Positions 8,060 through 16,730 of a stretch of 64,000 bases of DNA are shown in pieces; within the stretch, counting starts at the first letter, position 1; each line of letters begins with the position of its first letter. The notes beneath the pieces were generated by a model. That model did no database searches, was not told the DNA's origin, and saw only the letters and a list, made by a program, of their open reading frames with translations. The translations under genes were made by a program, and so were the position numbers. The stretch is from Deltaproteobacteria bacterium (GTDB lineage: Bacteria > Desulfobacterota > Desulfomonilia > UBA1062). Location of the stretch: assembly GCA_018434685.1 (NCBI GenBank), contig JAHDOV010000019.1, positions 1 to 64,000 of the forward strand. The letters are read 5' to 3'.

Positions 8060-8320
8060 TCAGGTCCCGCCGAGCAGGCCCAGGCCCTTAGGGATGGAGG
8101 CATTGCCGGCAAAGCCGATGGTGACCTTTTCCCCCTCGACAATGACCGGGACCCGTCTCTTCCCCCCGGATAAGGCGAGCATTTCCTCGAGATTTTCCGG
8201 GGTTTCATCCACGTTCACGTAGATCGCTTTGTTGCCGTAGACCGACCTGGCCTGCTGTGCATACGGTCAGGTGTCGGTGCCGTAGATGATGATCTTGTTC
8301 AAATCACGTATCTCTTTCAT
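8060..8320 (-). CDS. UXX-type glutaredoxin-like selenoprotein (in-frame UGA)
   Basis: Reading through UGA at 8267-8269 gives an 86-residue thioredoxin-fold protein: KIIIYGTDT-U18-PYAQQARSVY, then beta strand AIYVNVD, RRVPVIVEG and a GF turn as in glutaredoxins. U18 stands where glutaredoxin has its first catalytic Cys; the resolving Cys is replaced by Ala (U-P-Y-A), the pattern of the UXX-star selenoprotein family. Homology resumes immediately after UGA, and a SECIS-like hairpin follows. The ATG overlaps the upstream mauE stop (ATGA). It probably reduces a disulfide or arsenic/sulfur species delivered by the adjacent rhodanese, MauE and CcdA proteins. The frame reading is strong; the substrate is unknown. 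Confidence 0.88.
8235..8269 (-). promoter_or_regulatory. SECIS-like hairpin of the UXX selenoprotein
   Basis: Directly after UGA the mRNA reads CCGUA ... UACGG, a perfect 5-bp outer stem, enclosing GGCC-AGGUC-GGUC. The apical AGGUC loop matches the loop known from the E. coli fdhF SECIS that SelB recognises. Position and loop fit a bacterial SECIS. Confidence 0.7.
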
Positions 8321-8844
8321 GGGTTTTCCTCTCTTGATTTCTCTGAAATTCGATCTTCAAAGACTTCTCCCTTATCCGAGCCAGGGTTCCTGTCTGTTAT
8401 GATATCTCCGGCGAGGGCCTGCTGCGGCTCCCTGATGAAAGTCCAGTACATGAGAAACAGGGAAACGACCAGCAGGGAACTGTCCCTCAGTACCGTCAGG
8501 ACGGTCATTTCGTCCTCTGTTGAGCTGGTGGTGAAACAGCCGCAGGCGATGTCGAGCCCCCGAACCATATTGAAGGCGAGCGCGCAGCTGAATGCAAGCA
8601 ACAAGCCTGTGACGATCGTTACGGCCCCGGGCATCCATACGTCCAGCACCAGCAGGATGCCGGCGACAAGCTCAAGCCACGGAAGGATCAGGGCGGTGAG
8701 GTTGATCAGTGCACCCGGCAGGATCTGGTAGTTGAACACCGCATCGGCGAACGATGCCGGATAGATGATCTTGTGGATGCTCGCATAGATGAAGATACCG
8801 CCGAGCATCAAGCGGGAAGCGTGATAAAGGACCTTCATGTTCAT
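8317..8844 (-). CDS. MauE/DoxX-type membrane protein
   Basis: This 175-residue protein has four predicted membrane helices and the MauE-family motif DIACGCFTTSSTED, whose Cys pair is thought to take part in thiol-disulfide transfer (known from methylamine dehydrogenase maturation). The start at 8844 has GGGAGG in front and overlaps the rhodanese stop as ATGA; its own stop overlaps the UXX start. This tight coupling suggests that rhodanese, MauE and the selenoprotein form one redox relay across the membrane. Confidence 0.8.
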   Translation of the reverse strand: MNMKVLYHASRLMLGGIFIYASIHKIIYPASFADAVFNYQILPGALINLTALILPWLELVAGILLVLDVWMPGAVTIVTGLLLAFSCALAFNMVRGLDIACGCFTTSSTEDEMTVLTVLRDSSLLVVSLFLMYWTFIREPQQALAGDIITDRNPGSDKGEVFEDRISEKSREENP

Positions 8845-9362
8845 CCCTGACCTCCCTCTTGTGGCAGCGTCGAGCCCTGCTCGACAGGCAGGCCGTTGTC
8901 CACCCAGAGGCTCCATCCGTTTGTGAGGACATAGACCCGCTCGAACCCGAAATCTTTGAGGTACAGGGCAAGGTCATGGCTCAGCATGCACGCCTCGCCG
9001 TCACAGTAGGTGATGATCAGGGCTTCGGGAGACAGGTCGGCGGTTGCATCGATGACATATTCATCAAGCTCTTCAAACGGCAACAGACGGGCGCCTTTAA
9101 TGTGACCCTGTGCATACTCTGAAAGCGACCGGGCATCGAGGAAAACAGCATGGCCGTCTTCAAAGGCCCTGACAGAGTCATCGAGAGAAATGCCCATATC
9201 CAAACCGCTTTCGTCGACCATCCTCGCTTTGACTGACCAGTCTTTGACCAGCGGTATACCCCCTGGGCGGAGTGCGTTTACCGACAACGCAAGCAGAATC
9301 GAAATGACAACGATTGCAGATACCTGACGTACAGACCGGTTACATACTGTTGTGCTGATCAA
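8841..9362 (-). CDS. Membrane-anchored rhodanese-domain protein
   Basis: This 173-residue protein has an N-terminal membrane anchor or signal (about residues 13-30) followed by a rhodanese domain with FLDARSLSEYAQGHIKGA and the active loop ITYCDGEACMLS containing the persulfide-forming Cys. It likely carries sulfane sulfur in the periplasm or at the membrane face. The start is a TTG at 9362 with GAAGGAG ahead; no ATG fits. It lies 16 bases after acr3. Confidence 0.82.
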   Translation of the reverse strand: MISTTVCNRSVRQVSAIVVISILLALSVNALRPGGIPLVKDWSVKARMVDESGLDMGISLDDSVRAFEDGHAVFLDARSLSEYAQGHIKGARLLPFEELDEYVIDATADLSPEALIITYCDGEACMLSHDLALYLKDFGFERVYVLTNGWSLWVDNGLPVEQGSTLPQEGGQG

Positions 9363-9378
9363 GGGGATTCTCCTTCAG

Positions 9379-10584
<1,206 letters not shown>

Positions 10585-10618
10585 AGTCGTTTCCTTTCAA
10601 TAGAGAGAGTTGTTTCTA

Positions 10619-11326
10619 TTACACACCGATAAACGGCATCGATACAAAATACAGCCCCAGCAAAAGGATAATCACCCCGGCCCCTTTTTTGAACAGCATG
10701 GCCGAATTGCTCCAGGTACTGTTTTCCAGCAGGCGCTTGACCATGGCGGTGGAACTGCCCGCGACCATGATGGGCAGGCAGTGGCCCACGGCAAAGAGCA
10801 GGATCATCACAACCCCGGTCATGATCTTCTCCTGTATGGTGATCACGGCCAGAATGGGCGCGATGAACCCGAAGGTGCAGGTCCCGGACAGAACCCCGTA
10901 GGCAAGCCCGAGCCCGAACGCCCCGAGGATACCCCTGAAATTGAGCCGGTGAAGCAGCCCTCCCGACATGGTGCACTTCTCCACGCCCAGCATGCCGAGT
11001 GATATCCAGATGAGTATGCCTCCCACCAGGACCATCCAGAAACCGCCGACATCGCCGAGCATTCGTCCCATCATGGCGCAGATGACGCCCACCAGGGCAA
11101 TGGTGATGAAGAGCCCGGTGGTGAATGCGATCGAATAGAATGCAGCGAGAGACGGCTTCACCTCTCGCTGCTGGCCGCCCACATAGGCAATGATGAGCGG
11201 GATGGATGCCAGGTGACAGGGGCTCAGCATCACGCTCACCATACCCCAGAGGAATGCCGCGGTTGCCGCGACCATGGTCCCTGCGGTCAGCCATTCGTTG
11301 ATGGTGATGAAAAACGTCTGCAGCAT
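10619..11326 (-). CDS. CcdA/DsbD-like thiol-disulfide transmembrane protein
   Basis: This 235-residue CcdA-type protein has six membrane helices; the paired redox cysteines are in LSPCHLASIPL (Cys37) and SGTCTFGFIAP. CcdA passes electrons from cytoplasmic thioredoxin to extracytoplasmic thiol proteins. The adjacent exported thioredoxin is the obvious partner. In this context it may keep periplasmic thiols, or the rhodanese/MauE relay, reduced during arsenic or sulfur detoxification. Confidence 0.88.
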   Translation of the reverse strand: MLQTFFITINEWLTAGTMVAATAAFLWGMVSVMLSPCHLASIPLIIAYVGGQQREVKPSLAAFYSIAFTTGLFITIALVGVICAMMGRMLGDVGGFWMVLVGGILIWISLGMLGVEKCTMSGGLLHRLNFRGILGAFGLGLAYGVLSGTCTFGFIAPILAVITIQEKIMTGVVMILLFAVGHCLPIMVAGSSTAMVKRLLENSTWSNSAMLFKKGAGVIILLLGLYFVSMPFIGV

Positions 11327-11396
11327 CAGAACTCCTCCTTGAGCCGGCGTTCTTCATGAACAGATGTCGTTGAATATCTTCCTTTTCCTGCATTCT

Positions 11397-11780
11397 TCAT
11401 CCCTCGACCCCCATCTTTTTCAGCTGTTCAGTGATGGCCTCTTCAGACATGAATCCCACATGCCGGTAGACCTCCTTGCCTTCCCGGTCGAAGAAGACCT
11501 GGGTCGGGATGGCGCGGACCTGGAAGCGCTGAACCTGGTCCCGGTGATAGCGCAGGTCGATGAAGATGATCGCGGCCTTACCCTCGTAGCGTTTTTTTGC
11601 CTTCTCCAGGATGGGCTCCATCATCTTGCACGGGATGCACGAGCCTGCGCCCAGGTCAACCATGGTCACCATGTCCGCGACCGGAATGGTGGGGAGTTCC
11701 TCTGCAGATACCGGTGCGTTCCCTGAAAATACGAGCAAGTATGCAAGAAGAAAGACAAAGAACATTCCCTTTGAATTCAT
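11397..11780 (-). CDS. Exported thioredoxin-fold protein
   Basis: This 127-residue protein has an N-terminal signal peptide (about residues 1-26) and a thioredoxin domain with active site SCIPC (Cys48, Cys51) and a cis-Pro loop RAIPTQVFFD. It should act outside the cytoplasm as a disulfide reductase. The start at 11780 follows AAGGAG; a longer frame has no ribosome site. It sits just upstream of ccdA, which probably supplies its electrons. Confidence 0.9.
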   Translation of the reverse strand: MNSKGMFFVFLLAYLLVFSGNAPVSAEELPTIPVADMVTMVDLGAGSCIPCKMMEPILEKAKKRYEGKAAIIFIDLRYHRDQVQRFQVRAIPTQVFFDREGKEVYRHVGFMSEEAITEQLKKMGVEG

Positions 11781-11821
11781 GAGTACTCCTTTTTTGATTT
11801 TTCTTAACCGGATAGTAAACA

Positions 11822-12115
11822 TCAGCAACATTTCCCTGTACCGGTGCTGCCGCAGGAACAGCCTCCGGCGGTCTGTGCCGAGGGCATGGTTTCAGGAACC
11901 TTGTTGCGCGATCTATCGATCATCTCTGATGAAAGAGAGTAGATGTCGTTCATTGGCCGTTCCTTCACCGTCTTTGCCATCGTTATGGCCTCTTCGATTT
12001 CTTCCAGGGTGCAGCCATGACTCAGTACCTCTTTGAAATGATACCGCAGGCACGGCATGCAGTTGCCGGCAATGGATGCGGCGACTGCAATCAGTTCGCG
12101 TGATTTGTTGTCCAA
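11822..12115 (-). CDS. Carboxymuconolactone decarboxylase/AhpD-like protein
   Basis: This 97-residue AhpD-like protein has the catalytic CxxC and His (GNCMPCLRYHFKEVL; Cys19, Cys22, His26) typical of CMD-family thiol peroxidase or reductase adaptors. A C-terminal tail rich in Cys (GGCSCGSTGTGKCC) is added and could bind As(III) or another soft metal. It lies between arsC and the thioredoxin gene, consistent with a redox role in arsenate reduction or metalloid handling. Confidence 0.82.
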   Translation of the reverse strand: MDNKSRELIAVAASIAGNCMPCLRYHFKEVLSHGCTLEEIEEAITMAKTVKERPMNDIYSLSSEMIDRSRNKVPETMPSAQTAGGCSCGSTGTGKCC

Positions 12116-12134
12116 GACATTATTTCCTGTTATT

Positions 12135-12575
12135 TCATTCTCCTTTTGTATTGATGCGTTCCTCGATCCAGGTCCTGACCTGCTGACCGATCAGGTCGCG
12201 GACCTGCCTGAACTTTGTGAGTTTATCCGGATCTGTTCCTTTAAATGCCACAGGGTCTTCGAAGTCCCAGTGTTCCCGCCTGGCGGCACCAGGAAAAACC
12301 GCGGGGCAGTTGATGTCGGCATGTGAACAGACCGTAATCACATAACTGAAGTGCATGGTGCCAAGGTAGTGGTCGAGGTGCTTTGAGGTGTGGCCGCTCA
12401 TGTCGATGCCGATCTCCTCCATAACCTGTATGGTCAGGGGGTGTAATCCTTTTGGTTCCAGCCCGGCACTGAAGGCCTCGAAATGCTCGGAACCATATGC
12501 CCTCAGGAAGGCCTCTGCCATCTGCGAGCGTGCGGAGTTCCCTGTGCACAGAAACAACACGCGGATTTTGTCCAT
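12135..12575 (-). CDS. arsC: Thioredoxin-coupled arsenate reductase
   Basis: This 146-residue arsenate reductase of the low-molecular-weight phosphatase fold has the P-loop CTGNSARSQ (Cys10 to Arg16) and the redox Cys83 and Cys90 (TVCSHADINC), matching the Cys10/82/89 triad of the thioredoxin-dependent ArsC of Staphylococcus. It converts As(V) to As(III), which ACR3 exports or ArsM methylates. The ATG at 12575 is preferred because AAGGAGG precedes it. Small thioredoxins flank it. Confidence 0.93.
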   Translation of the reverse strand: MDKIRVLFLCTGNSARSQMAEAFLRAYGSEHFEAFSAGLEPKGLHPLTIQVMEEIGIDMSGHTSKHLDHYLGTMHFSYVITVCSHADINCPAVFPGAARREHWDFEDPVAFKGTDPDKLTKFRQVRDLIGQQVRTWIEERINTKGE

Positions 12576-12604
12576 GGTATCCTCCTTGAGCACGGAGTGC
12601 GAGA

Positions 12605-12838
12605 CTATTTGAGCAGGTCCTCGATATCGGCAGGGGAGGGAACCTTGCCCACCACCTTTACCTCGCCGTCCACCACGAGCGCAGGGGTTGTCATGACCCC
12701 GAAGCTCATGATCTTGTTGATGTCGGTGACCTTTTCAATCTCATACTCAATGCCCAGCGATTTGGCGGCTGTTTCCGTGTTTGCAGCCAGCTTGGTGCAT
12801 TTTGAGCATCCTGTCCCCAGTATCTGAATCTTTTTCAT
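12605..12838 (-). CDS. Small thioredoxin-like redox protein
   Basis: This 77-residue protein is of the redox-active disulfide protein 2 (thioredoxin_3) family, with active site TGCSKCTKL (Cys11, Cys14) and cis-Pro motif MTTPALVVDG. Such proteins commonly neighbour ArsP-type permeases and may reduce or deliver the transported species. It lies 14 bases after the permease gene and is likely cotranscribed. Confidence 0.9.
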   Translation of the reverse strand: MKKIQILGTGCSKCTKLAANTETAAKSLGIEYEIEKVTDINKIMSFGVMTTPALVVDGEVKVVGKVPSPADIEDLLK

Positions 12839-12852
12839 GTGTGTCTCCTTTC

Positions 12853-14148
12853 TTAGAATAATGTGCCGTAGATCATGCCCGATATGGTGGCAAGGATCAC
12901 GACGAGGATTACGTATACGAGAGTTTTCTTTGTCCCGATGACGCTGCGGATCACGAGCATGTTGGGCAGCGAGACCGCAGGTCCGGCAAGAAGCAGTGCC
13001 AGGGCTGGGCCTTTGCCCATGCCCGCGCCGATGAGCCCCTGAAGGATGGGCACCTCGGTGAGCGTGGCGAAGTACATGAGTGCACCGGCTACGGAGGCAA
13101 ATAAGTTCGCCCAGAGTGTATTGCCGCCCACCGCGGAGCTCACCCAGGCAGAGGGGATGATCCCCTCGTAGCCGGGCCTGCCGAGCAGCATGCCGGCAAC
13201 GAGCACCCCGGCAAAGAGGATGGGCATGATCTGCTTTGCAAAGAACCAGGAACCGTCGAACCAGTCGTGCATCTCTCCCTCCTGGGTGGCGGTGATGACC
13301 GAGAGGCCGACTATGCCGGCGGCAAACGCCACCATGGGTTCGTGCGGGACAAGCGCAGCAAAAACGGCCGTGGCACCCGCGACGAGCACTATTTTCCATA
13401 TCCTTACCTGAAACCATGCGAAGAGCATGACCCCGAGCCCTGCTGCACATGCTCCAGTCAGAATCCATTTCAAGGAGTATATGGCATGCCATAGACCCTC
13501 TGCAGAAGAGGGTTTGCCCCAGTTGGCAAAGACCAGGACGGCGATCATGGAGGCAAAGTACAGAGCAGTCTGCCACAGGGGTCTGTCGTCATCCCCTGTC
13601 GGCATCGCTGCAGCCTTCACCTTGGCTGCCTCCTCCTTCCGGAAGATGAGGTGCATCATGAGCCCTATCACAACAGAAAATATAATGGCCCCTGCTGCGC
13701 GGGCAACGCCCAGTTCCAGACCGAGTATGCGGGCAGTGAGGATGATGGCCAGGATATTGATGGCCGGGCCGGAATAGAGGAACGCCACTGCCGGGCCGAG
13801 CCCGGCCCCCATGCGGTAGATGCCTGCAAACAGAGGCAGGATGGTGCATGAGCACACCGCCAGGATGGTGCCCGAGACCGATGCAACTCCGTAGGCCATA
13901 ACCTTTTTCGCATCAGCACCTAAGTATTTCATGACCGAGTTCTGCGACAGAAACACCCCGATTGCCCCTGCGATGAAAAAGGCAGGCAGCAGGCAGAGGA
14001 TCACATGTTCCCGGGCATAGGCCTTTGCCAAAAGCAGCCCTTCGAGCACGGCATTGTCAAACCTGGGCAGCCCCACCGGGAGGTAGAACAGGGCAAGGAA
14101 CAACCCGGTAAGACCAGCCAGCCATTTCCATTCTTCTTTCAAGCTCAT
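12853..14148 (-). CDS. ArsP-like permease (DUF318/UPF0718)
   Basis: This 431-residue permease of the DUF318 family includes ArsP, which exports trivalent organoarsenicals. It has about ten helices in two halves, each with a conserved motif: AVCSCTILPLFAGIYRMGAG and LYSGPAINILA in the first, LTEVPILQGLIG and LLAGPAVSLPNM in the second. It is cotranscribed with ArsR and a small thioredoxin. An ArsM is divergently encoded, so export of methylated arsenicals is an attractive substrate assignment, but other metals are possible. Confidence 0.85.
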   Translation of the reverse strand: MSLKEEWKWLAGLTGLFLALFYLPVGLPRFDNAVLEGLLLAKAYAREHVILCLLPAFFIAGAIGVFLSQNSVMKYLGADAKKVMAYGVASVSGTILAVCSCTILPLFAGIYRMGAGLGPAVAFLYSGPAINILAIILTARILGLELGVARAAGAIIFSVVIGLMMHLIFRKEEAAKVKAAAMPTGDDDRPLWQTALYFASMIAVLVFANWGKPSSAEGLWHAIYSLKWILTGACAAGLGVMLFAWFQVRIWKIVLVAGATAVFAALVPHEPMVAFAAGIVGLSVITATQEGEMHDWFDGSWFFAKQIMPILFAGVLVAGMLLGRPGYEGIIPSAWVSSAVGGNTLWANLFASVAGALMYFATLTEVPILQGLIGAGMGKGPALALLLAGPAVSLPNMLVIRSVIGTKKTLVYVILVVILATISGMIYGTLF

Positions 14149-14209
14149 AGATGTTCCTTTCGTATATGGTTGCTTGGCAATATCGCCAAGTTCTCGAGTA
14201 AAAATAACC

Positions 14210-14536
14210 TCACGCTTCTTCCGCCAAGTTAAGATGCTCCTGGATTTTCACCTGCATCATGTCTTCAACACAGCGGAAAAAACTGGCGGCGCAGTGCATT
14301 CTCAAGGTATAGAATACCTGGTTGCCGCGTTTTTCGTCACTTACCACGTTCGCGTTCTTGAGTACCGAGAGGTGTTTTGAAACGGTAGAGATGTCAGAGC
14401 CGATCATCTCGGTGAGTTCGCAGACACACCGCTTACCCCTGGCGAGCTCGTCCACGATAAAGAGCCTCGTGGGGTGTGCCAGGGCCTTCAATATTCTGGC
14501 TCGCGCCTCGAACCGTGCATAGGTCAGTTTGTCCAT
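14210..14536 (-). CDS. arsR: ArsR-family repressor heading the arsenic operon
   Basis: This 108-residue winged-helix repressor has the As(III)-type motif KRCVCELTEMIG (Cys37, Cys39) and recognition helix DISTVSKHLSVLK. The start at 14536 follows AAGGAG. It is the first gene of the minus-strand train, 61 bases before the permease, and the promoter at 14557-14585 lies directly upstream, so it probably autoregulates the whole operon and releases DNA on binding arsenite. Confidence 0.92.
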   Translation of the reverse strand: MDKLTYARFEARARILKALAHPTRLFIVDELARGKRCVCELTEMIGSDISTVSKHLSVLKNANVVSDEKRGNQVFYTLRMHCAASFFRCVEDMMQVKIQEHLNLAEEA

Positions 14537-14550
14537 AGTCAGACTCCTTA

Positions 14551-14585
14551 TTTGGCTAAATGGCAAAATAGGCAAATGATGTCAA
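14551..14585 (-). promoter_or_regulatory. Promoter/operator of the arsR-led operon
   Basis: On the minus strand TTGACA (14580-14585) is followed after 17 bases by a weak -10, CATTTA (14557-14562). Between and across them three phased TTTGCC/TTTTGCC/TTTAGCC repeats form a likely operator for the adjacent ArsR. It faces away from the arsM promoter. Confidence 0.6.
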
Positions 14586-14758
14586 GAACAATATTTGTCG
14601 GCCAATGACTGAAATATTTGACGGTGCAATCCTACAGGGAAACACGGTGGTGTGGAAAAATCGGAAAAAATTGAATTATTTCGGTTTATTCACTGAGGCG
14701 TAAAACAAGGCATGGCTGCCAGGCGTGCTGTTTTTCCCGCGTGACGAGAAAAAATGGG

Positions 14759-14808
14759 TTGACAGGGGAGCGATTTATCGTAATTATCTCAAATCGTAAG
14801 AATACGAT
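14759..14808 (+). promoter_or_regulatory. arsM promoter with palindromic operator
   Basis: TTGACA (14759-14764) and TAATTA (14781-14786), 16 bases apart, form a sigma70-like promoter. ATCGTA-AGAA-TACGAT (14793-14808), a perfect 6-bp inverted repeat, overlaps the expected start of transcription; another ATCGTAA lies at 14777-14783. The arrangement suits repression by one of the ArsR proteins, most likely the one encoded downstream of arsM. Confidence 0.65.
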
Positions 14809-14827
14809 AAAGGGAGAAACAGAGAAC

Positions 14828-15619
14828 ATGAAGACATTCAGCGATACGGTGAAACGAGTCGTCAGAGAAAAATATGCCTCCATCGCCGTCTCGAATAACC
14901 CGGGCGGGTGTGGCTGCTGTGGCGGCGAGGGAAACTCCTTTGTGAATATCCTGGCCCAGGGCGAAAAGTGCGGCTACTCGCAGGAACAGCTCCTCGACGA
15001 GCTGGCCCAGGCGAATCTCGGGCTGGGCTGCGGCAACCCCATAAGCCTTGCAGACCTCAGGCAGGGGGAGACCGTGCTCGACTTGGGAAGCGGGGCCGGG
15101 TTCGATGCCTTTCTGGCCGCACAGGCAGTCGGTGCCCAGGGACGGGTGATAGGAGTCGACATGACCTGTGAGATGGTGCGTCAGGCGCAAAAGAATGCAG
15201 CGACCCTGGGGCTGGGCAATGTCGAATTCCGGCAGGGGGAAATAGAGGAACTGCCCGTTGGGGATGCCTGCGTGGATGTGGTGATCTCGAACTGCGTGAT
15301 CAACTTGAGCCCGGACAAGGCTGCTGTCTACCGGGAGATTCACCGGGTGCTCAAACCCGGCGGACGCGTCAGTATCTCCGATGTCATGCTCTCGGGCGAA
15401 CTGCCCGATGAATTCAGGAACGACATCGATGCCTATACGGCCTGAATATCGGGCGCTATCTCACCCGGTGAGGTGAGACAGATGCTCGACGAGGCAGGCT
15501 TCACTGATATTTCCATTACGAGAAAGGGAAACAGCGACGAGATCATCAAGGGCTGGAACATAGGCGAGAATTCCAAAGAGCTGATATTCTCGGGTTATGT
15601 CCGTGCCGTCAAACCGTGA
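14828..15619 (+). CDS. arsM: Arsenite methyltransferase ArsM, putative selenoprotein
   Basis: This 263-residue SAM-dependent arsenite methyltransferase has SAM motif VLDLGSGAGFDAFLAA (about 83-98), GVDMTCEMV and PGGRVSISDV. Residue 206 is encoded by UGA (15443-15445) and falls exactly where ArsM has its third arsenic-binding Cys (DAYTA-U-ISGAISPGE); the other two correspond to Cys68 and Cys156. The frame continues with 57 further typical ArsM residues to a UGA at 15617. A hairpin suited to SECIS follows the recoded codon. It methylates As(III) to volatile or exportable forms. The start at 14828 follows a GGGAGA site. Sec insertion is inferred, not shown. Confidence 0.88.
15443..15478 (+). promoter_or_regulatory. 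SECIS-like hairpin in arsM
   Basis: Thirteen bases after the in-frame UGA, UCUCACC (15459-15465) pairs perfectly with GGUGAGA (15472-15478), enclosing the six-base loop CGGUGA. The distance and a GG/GU-containing apical loop agree with bacterial SECIS elements. Confidence 0.65.
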
Positions 15620-15632
15620 AACGGGGCGTGAA

Positions 15633-16040
15633 GTGACAAAGAAGGAGTGCACATGTGGGCAGAAATATGCAGACTGCGATACCATCAAGGACCTGTCCCC
15701 AGAAGCTTGCAAGCAGGTTCTCGCAGAGCTCTCCAAGGGGATTGCCCATCCGGCCCGGATACAGATCGTCAATATCCTGGCAAACAAGCCTGCCGGGAGG
15801 CGGTGCATCTGCGGAGACATCGTCAATGCACTGCCCCTTGCGCAGTCGAGCGTGTCGCAGCATCTCAAGGTGCTCAAGGAAACAGGCTGGATCCACGGAG
15901 AGATCCAGGGCCCGAGCGTGTGCTACTGCCTGGTGGAGGATATCCTGAGCTACTACAAGGAGCTCTTGCACCGGGCCATCGAGGCCGGTAAAAACAGCAC
16001 AGATGTGACCGACCCGGTGGATGCTGTCACAGGAATATGA
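15633..16040 (+). CDS. ArsR-family regulator downstream of arsM
   Basis: This 135-residue ArsR-type repressor has metal motif RRCICGDIV (Cys58, Cys60), recognition helix LAQSSVSQHLKVLK and further N-terminal cysteines (ECTCGQKYADC) not usual in the family. A GTG at 15633 is chosen because it clears the arsM stop and has a GGGGCG ribosome site; an ATG at 15597 inside arsM is an alternative that adds 12 residues. It lies between arsM and the HesB selenoprotein gene and probably binds the palindrome in front of arsM. Confidence 0.85.
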   Translation: MTKKECTCGQKYADCDTIKDLSPEACKQVLAELSKGIAHPARIQIVNILANKPAGRRCICGDIVNALPLAQSSVSQHLKVLKETGWIHGEIQGPSVCYCLVEDILSYYKELLHRAIEAGKNSTDVTDPVDAVTGI

Positions 16041-16088
16041 AGGAAAAACACCATAGATCGAGATAACGATCTGAAAGGAGAAAGGTAG

Positions 16089-16403
16089 ATGTTGGAAGTA
16101 ACAGAAAAGGCAACAGAGATGGTCAGGGAATTCTTCAAGTCCCGTGACCAGATCCAGCCGCTGAGGATCATTGTCGCCGGCGCTGGTTGAAAGGGGCCCA
16201 CACTGGGCATGGCTCTGGATGAGCCAAAAGAGACAGATGAGGTATTCGAGAAGGCCGAATTCACGTTTGTGATCGACAAGAGTCTGCTTGCGCAGGCCCA
16301 GCCGGTAAACGTGGATTTCATCTCAAACGAATCAGGCCAGGGATTCATTATCACCTCAGGCCTGACCAGCGACAAAGACTGCGGCGGCTGTACGAGCTGC
16401 TAG
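16089..16403 (+). CDS. HesB/IscA-like selenoprotein (in-frame UGA)
   Basis: Reading through UGA at 16188-16190 yields a 104-residue A-type iron-sulfur carrier-like protein: MLEVTEKATEMVREFFKSRD, LRIIVAGAG-U34-KGPTLGMALDEP, and C-terminal DCGGCTSC (Cys98, Cys101, Cys104). U34 occupies the first conserved Cys of IscA/SufA, and HesB-like selenoproteins with Sec here are known. The strong ribosome site GAAAGGAGAAAGG precedes the ATG. Its place between arsR and an oxidoreductase in an arsenic region suggests a redox or metalloid-binding role instead of housekeeping Fe-S assembly. A SECIS-like hairpin follows. Confidence 0.88.
16188..16226 (+). promoter_or_regulatory. SECIS-like hairpin in the first HesB selenoprotein
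   Basis: Nineteen bases after UGA, UGGCUC (16210-16215) pairs with GAGCCA (16221-16226) around the loop UGGAU. A second short hairpin, GCCCA-CAC-UGGGC, lies between. The other HesB selenoprotein gene in this window has the same GGCUC/GAGCC stem at nearly the same distance, which supports function. Confidence 0.6.
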
Positions 16404-16730
16404 GCCTCTGGCGCAGAGGCACAAGTAACATTCACGAACATCACGGGGCGGTGCAGCGCTGTGAGAGGAGCCTTTCTGGAGCACCCTTCATGCCTGCACT
16501 GCTCTGGTTTTCCATTAAAAAACACGCCGACGAGGTCATGAACGGGCTGAAACGAAACCACGCGCGGCAGTTTCCCGTCGAAATTCAAACTCTTCCCGGT
16601 GCAGGATTGCCTTGATCTGACAAGATCCTTGAATTCAGAGGTAAGAACAGGCATAAGGATAGCTGTGTACGTGTTGCTATAGTGTGCGGGGCAGGCGCAG
16701 ATAACGAATCGACAAGCTTGGGAGGCTCTT
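16404..16730. other. Intergenic region after the HesB gene
   Basis: A perfect hairpin GCCTCTG-GCG-CAGAGGC (16404-16420) follows the stop codon directly, without a T run, so it is at most a weak terminator. A 41-codon plus-strand frame starting MPALLWFSIKKHADEVMNGL has a GAGGAG site some distance ahead but no recognisable homologue; it may be coding debris. No clear promoter for the following gene was identified. Confidence 0.35.

Noticed and set aside
7924-8208. 94-codon minus-strand frame
   Set aside because: Alternative frame across the UXX selenoprotein; the UGA-read frame gives a thioredoxin-like protein, this one gives low-complexity basic sequence.
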